The notes beneath the pieces are model-generated. The model had not been told where the DNA came from. It did no database searches and was given only the letters and a program-made list of their open reading frames with translations. This document shows positions 29,202-37,020 of a DNA stretch of 64,000 bases, piece by piece; position 1 is the stretch's first letter, and each line of letters opens with the position of its first letter. Source of the stretch: an uncultured Pelagibacteraceae bacterium (GTDB taxonomy: Bacteria > Pseudomonadota > Alphaproteobacteria > Pelagibacterales > Pelagibacteraceae); NCBI GenBank assembly GCA_902624885.1, contig CACNZU010000005.1, positions 1 to 64,000 on the forward strand, in the 5' to 3' direction. The translations under genes and the position numbers were made by a program.

Positions 29202-29977
29202 TGAAAAATAAAAATATAAATTCGGCTGCTAACAAACTTGTAAATGCTTTTCTTAAAAATAAAATTATAAGTCCTATTTCAAGCAATTATACAAAAAAAC
29301 TCTCAAATGCTCAAAAGTTTAGAAAAATTTGTGAGAGTAAAATTAAAAAACCAATTATAGGATTTAAAGCGGGCGGGACGGGCATACCTGTTATCAAAAA
29401 ACTGAGGGAAAAAGAACCTTTTTATGCCTCAGTGTATGAACACAATGTTCTTAAAAATAATAAATCCGTCAAGATAAATAAATATACTTTAGGTATAGAA
29501 TTGGAAGTCTACTACTATCTAAAAAAAAGTTTTTTTAATTTTAAGAAAAAAATTTCAATAAAAAATATGAAAAATTTCATAACTCATATTGGACCCTGTA
29601 TTGAGGTTGTTGGTTATAGGCAAAAGAAAAAAGGGATTAAAAGTTTTGGGGATTTATGTTCTGATTTTGGAGCTAACATGAAATTTATCATTGGTCCAAG
29701 AAAGAAATTTAAAAATAACAATGTTAAAAACTTAAAAACTAATATTTCTAATTCAAAGATTAAACAGTCTGTAAATGGAAATACTAATACAGTATATATA
29801 AATCCTATGAATTCTTTATTATTTGTTTTAAATAAGCTTCAGAAAGATAAAATAAAACATGACAAAGATTTTTATGTGTTTACGGGTTCCTCTGTTGGAG
29901 TTGTTCCAATTTTGAACAAAGGTATTTATAAAGGTAGAATTGAAAGATTAGGATCTGTAAAAACTAAGATTAATTAG
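29201..29977 (+). CDS. 2-keto-4-pentenoate hydratase (MhpD/FAH-fold)-like protein
   Basis: GFKAGGTGIPVIKKLREKEPFYASVYEH, GIELEVYYYL, GPCIEVV, FTGSSVGVVPI; overlaps pfkA stop by 1 nt. Confidence 0.65.
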   Translation: MKNKNINSAANKLVNAFLKNKIISPISSNYTKKLSNAQKFRKICESKIKKPIIGFKAGGTGIPVIKKLREKEPFYASVYEHNVLKNNKSVKINKYTLGIELEVYYYLKKSFFNFKKKISIKNMKNFITHIGPCIEVVGYRQKKKGIKSFGDLCSDFGANMKFIIGPRKKFKNNNVKNLKTNISNSKIKQSVNGNTNTVYINPMNSLLFVLNKLQKDKIKHDKDFYVFTGSSVGVVPILNKGIYKGRIERLGSVKTKIN

Positions 29978-30185
29978 AGAGAAAATATCCACCAACAACT
30001 AATAATGTAATTGCAATTATAAATTTTACATTTTTAATGAATGTTTGTCTTTTTTCACCCTGAAATTTTCTTTTAGAAAGAAAATAAATATTTGTTTCAG
30101 CTTTATTCCTAAATTTTGGTCTTAGAGGAGATGGTACTGTTTTGTTGTGAATTTGTTTAAATTTTTTTGGATTAATTTGTAACAT
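29970..30185 (-). CDS. Hypothetical small protein with C-terminal TM
   Basis: 71 aa ORF, C-terminal VKFIIAITLLVVGGYFL; divergent from the iron operon. Confidence 0.45.
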   Translation of the reverse strand: MLQINPKKFKQIHNKTVPSPLRPKFRNKAETNIYFLSKRKFQGEKRQTFIKNVKFIIAITLLVVGGYFLSN

Positions 30186-30254
30186 ACCTCTATTAACTTC
30201 ATTTTTGTAAAGTTATCAACATCATATACCACTAGGAGGTGCGTCAATTATGCT

Positions 30255-30271
30255 AATGATAATCATTATCA
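30255..30271. promoter_or_regulatory. Fur-like box, copy 1
   Basis: AATGATAATCATTATCA containing TGATAAT-C-ATTATCA, an exact 7-1-7 inverted repeat, upstream of an Fe(III)-binding protein gene. Confidence 0.85.
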
Positions 30272-30281
30272 ATATATCGTA

Positions 30282-30298
30282 AATGATAATCATTATCA
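30282..30298. promoter_or_regulatory. Fur-like box, copy 2
   Basis: Identical 17-mer AATGATAATCATTATCA, 27 bp downstream of copy 1, 17 bp before the futA ATG. Confidence 0.85.
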
Positions 30299-30314
30299 AA
30301 TAACGAGGGAAATA

Positions 30315-31334
30315 ATGAAAAAAACTATAATAATAAGCTATCTATTTTTAGTTGCATTTGCAGGAAGTTTATTTGCAAACGAAGTTAATATATTTAGCGC
30401 AAGGCATTATGACTCTGATGTTCAACTTTATGAAAAGTTTACTGCTAAAACAGGAATTAAAGTAAACGTTGTATCAGGAAAATCAGGTGCTTTAGAAAAA
30501 AGGATAATTGAAGAGGGAGCTGATAGTCAAGCAGATCTATACATTACAGCAGACGCTGGAAGATTAGGTGCTTTTGAAGCTAATCTTCAAGGGGGACTTA
30601 CTAGTGCAGCTATTAAATCTGCTGTGCCAAGTAATTTTAGAACATCAAAATGGACTGGTATAGCGAAGAGAGCCAGAATTGTATATTTTGCTCCAGAAAG
30701 AGTAGATGGTGCAGAGTTAGCTGGTTTAACATATGAAAGTTTAGCTGATCCAAAATGGAAAGGCAGATTAGTAATTAGAGCTTCAAATAATATCTACAAT
30801 CAATCACTTGTGGCTTCATTAATTAAAAATAATGGAAAAGGTAAAGTTGCTGATTGGTCAAAAGGTATGGTTTCAAATATGGCTAGATCACCTAAGGGCA
30901 ATGACAGAGCGCAAATACTCGCTGTCGCTGCAGGAGAAGCTGATATAGCAGTAGCTAATACTTATTACCTTGCACTAATGTTGTCTGGAAAAAAAGGACC
31001 AGAACAACAAGCAGCTGCAAAAAAAGTAAAACCTTTCTTTCCTAATCAAGATGGAAGAGGAACTCATATGAATATTAGTGGTGCTGGACTTGTAAAAGGT
31101 GCGCCTAATAAAGCTAATGCAATAAAATTAGTTGAGTTCTTATTAAGTGAGGAAGCACAAAATCATATTGTAAATAATACTTTTGAGTATCCAATGATAA
31201 AAGGTGTGTCTCCACATCCACTTGTTGTAAATATGGGATTAGATTTTAAACAAGATCTAAAAACAAAAGTTGTTAATTACGGAAAAAGACAAGCAGATGC
31301 TTTAGAAGTAATGACAGCAGCAGGCTGGAAATAG
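30315..31334 (+). CDS. Fe(III) ABC transporter substrate-binding protein
   Basis: Signal peptide, EVNIFSARHYDSDVQLYEKFTAKTGI, FutA/FbpA-type; preceded by Fur-like boxes and followed by FbpB/FbpC homologues. Confidence 0.93.
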   Translation: MKKTIIISYLFLVAFAGSLFANEVNIFSARHYDSDVQLYEKFTAKTGIKVNVVSGKSGALEKRIIEEGADSQADLYITADAGRLGAFEANLQGGLTSAAIKSAVPSNFRTSKWTGIAKRARIVYFAPERVDGAELAGLTYESLADPKWKGRLVIRASNNIYNQSLVASLIKNNGKGKVADWSKGMVSNMARSPKGNDRAQILAVAAGEADIAVANTYYLALMLSGKKGPEQQAAAKKVKPFFPNQDGRGTHMNISGAGLVKGAPNKANAIKLVEFLLSEEAQNHIVNNTFEYPMIKGVSPHPLVVNMGLDFKQDLKTKVVNYGKRQADALEVMTAAGWK

Positions 31335-31344
31335 TTATAATAAT

Positions 31345-31515
31345 ATGAGGCGGGCAATAAAAAAAGAAATTAACTTGAATAAGTTAAAAACGGGTTGTTC
31401 GCCTTGTATGTCGGAAGCTAAAAAAATGGAGCAGAAAATTTCCAATAGAAAGATTTCTGAAATTAAAATTGAGGAAGTAAAAGTAATTGTTTCCTCAATG
31501 TTTAAAAAGGATTAA
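31345..31515 (+). CDS. Small CxxC protein, 56 aa
   Basis: Manual translation MRRAIKKEINLNKLKTGCSPCMSEAKKMEQKISNRKISEIKIEEVKVIVSSMFKKD*; in the gap between futA and flavodoxin genes; absent from the ORF track (below size cut-off). Confidence 0.55.
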   Translation: MRRAIKKEINLNKLKTGCSPCMSEAKKMEQKISNRKISEIKIEEVKVIVSSMFKKD

Positions 31516-31519
31516 AAGT

Positions 31520-31584
31520 TTGACGTCAATTTCTCTGGCTTTAAATGCTAGCTATATCTACACTCAAGCCGCTTTAGCCAGAGA
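31520..31584 (+). promoter_or_regulatory. Palindrome plus stem-loop leader upstream of flavodoxin gene
   Basis: TTGACGTCAA perfect palindrome (31520-31529) followed by stem TCTCTGGCT (31532-31540) / AGCCAGAGA (31576-31584), with extra AAA/TTT and GC/GC pairs inside. Confidence 0.5.
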
Positions 31585-31599
31585 ACCTAATTTTAATTA

Positions 31600-32058
31600 A
31601 TGATACTAGATATTTTATATGCCACGCAGACTGGAAACGCAGAAACAGTAGCAAAAAAACTTCAACTGTTAGCAAAAAACCAAGGATTTAATGTAAATTT
31701 AGTTGAGATGAACTATCATAATATTAATACATTTAGGCAATTAAGAAATGTTGCAATAGTAACTTCAACTTATGGAAATGGAGAAGTACCTGATATGGGA
31801 ATAGATTTTTGGGAAGAGCTGAAATCGTCAAAAGTTGAAATGACAAATTTAAGATACGGATTAATTGCTTTAGGTGATAAATCCCATGAAATATTTTGCG
31901 GAGCCGGTAAAGCAATCTCAAAAAAATTAGATGAACTTAAATGTACAAAGGTAATACAAAATTTAGAATGTGATGGAGATACAGAAGGAACTTATGAATG
32001 GAGTATCAAATTTTTAGAAAAGCTTAAAATAAAAGCTTATTATAATGACAAAGTATAA
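31600..32058 (+). CDS. Flavodoxin/MioC-like flavoprotein
   Basis: ILYATQTGNAETVAKKLQ, VTSTYGNGEVPDMG, ALGDKSHEIFCGAGK. Confidence 0.92.
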   Translation: MILDILYATQTGNAETVAKKLQLLAKNQGFNVNLVEMNYHNINTFRQLRNVAIVTSTYGNGEVPDMGIDFWEELKSSKVEMTNLRYGLIALGDKSHEIFCGAGKAISKKLDELKCTKVIQNLECDGDTEGTYEWSIKFLEKLKIKAYYNDKV

Positions 32059-33661
32059 TATATGGTTTTTCGGTTCATTGATGGTGGCATCGATAGTTGC
32101 TATGCCCATTATTACCGTTTTTTTTAGTTTTTTTTCTGAAACAAGTGACTATTTTTACTTATTAAAAGATACATTTTTATTCGAGTATATTTTTAACTCT
32201 ATAACAATCTTATTTTTTGTTATTTTTTTTACATTCATTTTAGGAATTTTTTCTGCATATTTTGTATCTTTTTATGATTTTCCGTTATCCAACTTTTTTA
32301 GTTGGGCGTTAATTTTATCATTTGCAGTTCCTGGTTATATCTATGCATTTTCAATAATTGCCTTTTTTGAAAATTATGGAACAGCTTTTTCATTCTTAAC
32401 TTTTCTTTTTGGTGAAGGTAATTATAACGCAATCATACCTAAAATAGATGGATTATATGGAGCCATAATATCTATATCTTTTTCTCTATTTCCATACGTT
32501 TATGTATTAACGAGAGCGTCATTTTATTATCAATCGAATAACTATATCGAAGTGGGAAAAAATCTGGGACTTTCGTCTAATGAAACTTTTTTTAGGATAG
32601 TTTTGCCATCTGCAAGACCAGCAATCATTGCAGGGTTAGCTTTAGTATCAATGGAATGTTTATCAGACTTTGGTACCGTATCATTTTTTAGTGTTAATAC
32701 GCTGACTACTGGAATTTATAATTCTTGGCTGTCTTTTGATGACTTAAACACTGCAAATCAGATATCTTTTATATTATTGATCTTTATTCTTTTGCTTTTT
32801 TCGGTTGAAATTTATTCAAGAAAAGAAGCAAGGTATCATCAACCAGGCAGAGGGTTTAAGCCAATTACCAAAATCAAATTAACTGGAAGAAAGTCTATAT
32901 TCCCAGTTTTAATTTGTTCTTTAATTTTTCTGTTGAGTTTCATTTTTCCAGTCTCACAGATGATTTATTGGACTGTGAAGTTTCCTAAATATATTCAAGA
33001 CATAGATATATTTAAAATAAATTTAAATACTTTAACTTTAGTCCTGTTAGCTAGCGCTTTTATTGTAACTATCTCTTTATTCATTAATTATGGAAGTAGA
33101 ATATCAAAAAGCAAAATTTTAAATTACCTTACCACCTTTTCAATTTCTGGCTATGCAATACCAGGAGTTATTTTAGCAGTTGCATTCATTACTTTTTTTT
33201 CAAATTTGAGTGACTTTTTTACCAATAATTTTGATTTTAAAAGTTCAAAAGGTTTATTTATTGGATCTATTTTTGGATTATTACTAGCATATTTTATAAG
33301 ATTTTTTTCATTATCTTTTAATGGAATAAAATCAAGTTACGAAAAAATTAATAATTCAATTGACGAAAGCGCTTACCTTCTTGGTTACTCTAAGATTAAT
33401 ACGTTTTTAAAAATTCATATTCCTTATTTAAGTACAAATATTATTTTGATAGTTTTGTTGATCTCTCTAGAGGTAATCAAAGAACTACCCATGACAATGA
33501 TTTTAAGACCTTTTAATTTCGAAACATTTGCTACTCAGGCTTATATATATGCTTCCCAAGATTTACTTGAAGCGGCTGCGTTACCATCTCTTTTTTTAAT
33601 ATTTTGGTCTACAATTTTGATACTTCTCTCATCTAGATATATACTTTCAAAAAAAAATTAA
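32045..33661 (+). CDS. Fe(III) ABC transporter permease (FbpB/SfuB-type)
   Basis: Large polytopic fused permease with two EAA-like motifs (GKNLGLSSNETFFRIVLPSARP; AYLLGYSKINTFLKIHIPYL). Confidence 0.92.
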   Translation: MTKYNIWFFGSLMVASIVAMPIITVFFSFFSETSDYFYLLKDTFLFEYIFNSITILFFVIFFTFILGIFSAYFVSFYDFPLSNFFSWALILSFAVPGYIYAFSIIAFFENYGTAFSFLTFLFGEGNYNAIIPKIDGLYGAIISISFSLFPYVYVLTRASFYYQSNNYIEVGKNLGLSSNETFFRIVLPSARPAIIAGLALVSMECLSDFGTVSFFSVNTLTTGIYNSWLSFDDLNTANQISFILLIFILLLFSVEIYSRKEARYHQPGRGFKPITKIKLTGRKSIFPVLICSLIFLLSFIFPVSQMIYWTVKFPKYIQDIDIFKINLNTLTLVLLASAFIVTISLFINYGSRISKSKILNYLTTFSISGYAIPGVILAVAFITFFSNLSDFFTNNFDFKSSKGLFIGSIFGLLLAYFIRFFSLSFNGIKSSYEKINNSIDESAYLLGYSKINTFLKIHIPYLSTNIILIVLLISLEVIKELPMTMILRPFNFETFATQAYIYASQDLLEAAALPSLFLIFWSTILILLSSRYILSKKN

Positions 33662-33674
33662 TATAATCAAGTTT

Positions 33675-34745
33675 ATGGCCAATAATTTTTTTGAGATTCA
33701 AAATGGCAATTTTGCTGCAAGCGAAAAAGATAAAGTAAATAACGTAAACCTAGTAATAGAAAAACAAGGTGAGATTATTTCTTTGTTGGGCCCTTCTGGA
33801 ATTGGCAAAACCACTATACTAAGAACGATTGCCGGTTTACAAAAACTTAGTGGAGGTAAAATTAAACTTAGAGATACAATCTTAGCCTCTGATGAAATTC
33901 ATATTGAGCCAGAAAAAAGAAATATAGCTCTTTCTTTTCAAGATAATTCTCTTTTTCCCAATTATAAAGTTATTGACAATATAAATTTTGGAGAAAAAAG
34001 ATCTAATGGCCATGGATCGAATATAGACGTTAAAGAAATTGTCAAATTATTAAGAATTGAACCTATATTAGAAAAATATCCTCATCAAATAAGCGCTGGG
34101 GAGGCTCAACGGGTTTCATTAGCTAGATCATTAATGTCTAAACCTAATCTACTTTTGTTGGATGAACCATTCTCAAATATAGATCAAAGTTTAAAAGAAG
34201 AAATACAGGTGTCTGTTAAGAAGCTTTTAAAAAGAATTAATTTAACAACCATTATCGTGACACATGACTCATATGAAGCTTTTTCGATGGCTGATAAATG
34301 TGGAATTATTCTAAACCAAGAATTAAAGCAGTATGATGTGCCTTATAATGTGCACCATGAACCTAATTCAATTGATGTTGCTAATTTTTTAAATAAAGGA
34401 ATTTTTATTGATGTACAGGTAGTAGATAGTGAGTGTGCAGTTCATAGGCTTAAACATGAAGAACTAGGTGAAATAAGAGGGAAATTATCAAATAATTTTC
34501 CATCTGGATCAAAGGTTAAATTACTTTTACAGCCTGAGGACTTAATTCACGATGATCAAAGTAAACTAAAATTAGAAGTAGTTGACAGAAAATTTAGAGG
34601 AACAAATTTTATTTATACTTTAAAGACTAAAAAAGGTGAGCATTTACCGGTATTTGTTCACTCCCATCACATTCATCAACACGAGAAGTCAGAACAATTC
34701 GGTGTTAAGTCACCGATTTATATTGACCATCTAGTATGTTTTTAA
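33675..34745 (+). CDS. Fe(III) ABC transporter ATP-binding protein (FbpC-type)
   Basis: LLGPSGIGKTTILRTIAGL, ISAGEAQRVSLARSL, LLLLDEPFSNID, VTHDSYEAF. Confidence 0.93.
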   Translation: MANNFFEIQNGNFAASEKDKVNNVNLVIEKQGEIISLLGPSGIGKTTILRTIAGLQKLSGGKIKLRDTILASDEIHIEPEKRNIALSFQDNSLFPNYKVIDNINFGEKRSNGHGSNIDVKEIVKLLRIEPILEKYPHQISAGEAQRVSLARSLMSKPNLLLLDEPFSNIDQSLKEEIQVSVKKLLKRINLTTIIVTHDSYEAFSMADKCGIILNQELKQYDVPYNVHHEPNSIDVANFLNKGIFIDVQVVDSECAVHRLKHEELGEIRGKLSNNFPSGSKVKLLLQPEDLIHDDQSKLKLEVVDRKFRGTNFIYTLKTKKGEHLPVFVHSHHIHQHEKSEQFGVKSPIYIDHLVCF

Positions 34746-34762
34746 GTAAATATAATCATTTA

Positions 34763-34839
34763 GCGCCCTTAGCTCAGCTGGATAGAGCATCGGTTTTCTA
34801 AACCGAGGGTCGTAGGTTCGAATCCTTCAGGGCGCGCCA
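34763..34839 (+). tRNA. tRNA-Arg (anticodon TCT), CCA encoded
   Basis: Cloverleaf GCGCCCT...AGGGCGC-G-CCA, anticodon loop TTTCTAA, T-arm GGTTCGAATCC. Confidence 0.95.
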
Positions 34840-34848
34840 ATCAATATT

Positions 34849-35820
34849 ATGATTAAAAATATTTTAATTACTGGTGGAGCTGGATATATAGGTTCCCATA
34901 TTTCAGAAGTTTTAATTAAAAATAGAAAAAAAATTTTTATAGCAGACAATTTGTCTACCGGTCATAAAAGACTGATAAATAAAAAAGCTAAATTTTTCAA
35001 AGTAGATATTCTTAAAAATAAAAAAATTAGGGATATAATTGTAAAAAATAAAATAGACTCAGTTATTCATCTAGCTGCAAATTTAATAATTAGTGAAGGT
35101 GAAAAAAATCCAAAGAAATATTTTAGAAATAACGTTTTAGGAACCAAAAGTTTGTTAAAAGCATGTGAAAATACAGGAGTAAAAAACTTTGTTTTTTCTT
35201 CAACGGCAGCTGTTTACAAGGATGGTCAATATAAAGTACATGAAAAATCTGTCATTAAACCAAAAAGTTTTTACGGGAAAACAAAAATTAAGGCTGAAAA
35301 AATTATCAAACGATTTTGTAAAAGAAATAAGATTAATTACTGTATTCTCAGATATTTTAACATCGCAGGCTCAAGCCCTTCTGGAAAAATTGGATTAATA
35401 AATAAAAGTGACCATTTATTCAAAAATTTTTCTCGAGAAATTATAAAAAAAAGACCTATTCTTAAAATTTATGGAGATAATTATAATACAAAAGATGGAT
35501 CTTGCATAAGAGACTTTATTCACGTTTATGACATAGCAGAAATTCATTACAAAGTTTTGGAAAAGATAAATAAATTAAAAAATTCTATAACACTTAATTG
35601 CGGTTACAACAAAGGCATTTCAGTTCTTGAAGTTGCAAAAGCGTTTAAAAAGCAAACCCTCAAAATGGTAAAAATCTTAGTTTTAAAAAGAAGAAAAGGT
35701 GATTTAGTGAAAATTATTGCCTCGAATAATAAATTAAAAAAGTTTATTAAATGGAAACCAAAATTTAATAACTTAAATTTAATAGTTAAAAGCTGCATTA
35801 ATTGGGAAAAAAGACACTAA
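34849..35820 (+). CDS. galE: UDP-glucose 4-epimerase
   Basis: ITGGAGYIGSHISEVL, YGKTK, RYFNIAGSSPSG, RDFIHVYDIA. Confidence 0.9.
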   Translation: MIKNILITGGAGYIGSHISEVLIKNRKKIFIADNLSTGHKRLINKKAKFFKVDILKNKKIRDIIVKNKIDSVIHLAANLIISEGEKNPKKYFRNNVLGTKSLLKACENTGVKNFVFSSTAAVYKDGQYKVHEKSVIKPKSFYGKTKIKAEKIIKRFCKRNKINYCILRYFNIAGSSPSGKIGLINKSDHLFKNFSREIIKKRPILKIYGDNYNTKDGSCIRDFIHVYDIAEIHYKVLEKINKLKNSITLNCGYNKGISVLEVAKAFKKQTLKMVKILVLKRRKGDLVKIIASNNKLKKFIKWKPKFNNLNLIVKSCINWEKRH

Positions 35821-36860
35821 TGTCATTGAACCTTGAAAACTCTTTTAGTGAATTTTGTAATAAAAATAAATTCGAGATAAATAAAAAACAAACGGAAATA
35901 TTAAACAGTCTTGAAAAATTTATTTTTCCAAGAAATAAATTACTTAATTTTTTTTCAAAAAAGGAGGACCTTAGTTGTTTCTATCTCTATGGAAATGTGG
36001 GAGTTGGCAAAACTATGATAGCTAATTTTGTATACGAACAAATAAACATTAAAAAAACTAAATTTCATTTTAATGAATTTATGATAAATTTTCACGATTT
36101 TAGACATAAAAAGAAAAATGATAATTCCGTTTCTAAATTTGTAAAAAATCTTAAACAAAAATCTGATTTTGTATATTTAGATGAATTTCAAGTTACTAAT
36201 ATTGTCGATGCGATGATTTTAGGCAAACTATTTGAAAATATTTTCTTAAATAATGTAAAAATTCTAATTACTACAAATACTAAATTAGTTGATCTATATA
36301 AAGATGGTTTACAAAGAGAGCAATTTCTCCCATTTATTAGTTTAATTGAAAAGAAATCAGTGCAAAAAGAATTGTTTTTAGAAGATGATTATAGAACTCA
36401 GCACCATGACAATAATCAGAGAATTTTTTACCCTCTAAATGAAAAAACTCTATTTAAAATTAATCAAAAATTTAGAATACTTACAAAAAATTTAAAAAAA
36501 GAAGAAAAATTAATTAGTACGAAAGGAAGGGTTTTCAAAATTAATAATTTCTATGGTAGTTTAGCCAGATTTAATTTCAAAGAATTATGTGAGCAAAACT
36601 TAGGCGCTGAAGATTATCTTAATATTTCTCAGATATGTGAACATATCTTTATCGAGGAAGTGCCAGTATTTAATGAATATAATTCTAATCAACAATCAAG
36701 ATTTATTACATTAATAGACATTCTATATGAAAAAAAAATAAGTCTCACGCTTTCAATGGAGACAGATTTAAGTAGAATAGGAACTTCAAAAAAAAATTCT
36801 GAAATTTTTAAAAGAACTACAAGCAGAGTTTACGAAATGACTACGTCAAAAAATTCTTAA
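35802..36860 (+). CDS. zapE: AFG1/ZapE-family ATPase
   Basis: YLYGNVGVGKTMIANFVY, FVYLDEFQVTNIVDAMIL, GLQREQFLPFI. Confidence 0.9.
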   Translation: MGKKTLMSLNLENSFSEFCNKNKFEINKKQTEILNSLEKFIFPRNKLLNFFSKKEDLSCFYLYGNVGVGKTMIANFVYEQINIKKTKFHFNEFMINFHDFRHKKKNDNSVSKFVKNLKQKSDFVYLDEFQVTNIVDAMILGKLFENIFLNNVKILITTNTKLVDLYKDGLQREQFLPFISLIEKKSVQKELFLEDDYRTQHHDNNQRIFYPLNEKTLFKINQKFRILTKNLKKEEKLISTKGRVFKINNFYGSLARFNFKELCEQNLGAEDYLNISQICEHIFIEEVPVFNEYNSNQQSRFITLIDILYEKKISLTLSMETDLSRIGTSKKNSEIFKRTTSRVYEMTTSKNS

Positions 36861-36964
36861 TTTTGGTTGTAAATACACATATTTAGTAATCGATTATATT
36901 ACCAAACTATATATTGACCATCATAAAATTGAAGTAAGAATAAAATAAAATTATATTATTGTAA

Positions 36965-37000
36965 TTTTGAATTCTAAATTCAAAAATATTGTTAACAATA
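36965..37000. promoter_or_regulatory. Two adjacent palindromes upstream of amino-acid binding protein gene
   Basis: TTTTGAATT-CTA-AATTCAAAA (36965-36985) and TATTGTTAACAATA (36987-37000). Confidence 0.5.
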
Positions 37001-37020
37001 ACTAAAAAGGAAATCATAAT

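Noticed and set aside
34763-34839. tRNA-Arg as integration site of a mobile element before galE/zapE
   Set aside because: No integrase, no repeated tRNA 3' end found downstream, and flanking genes are ordinary core genes.
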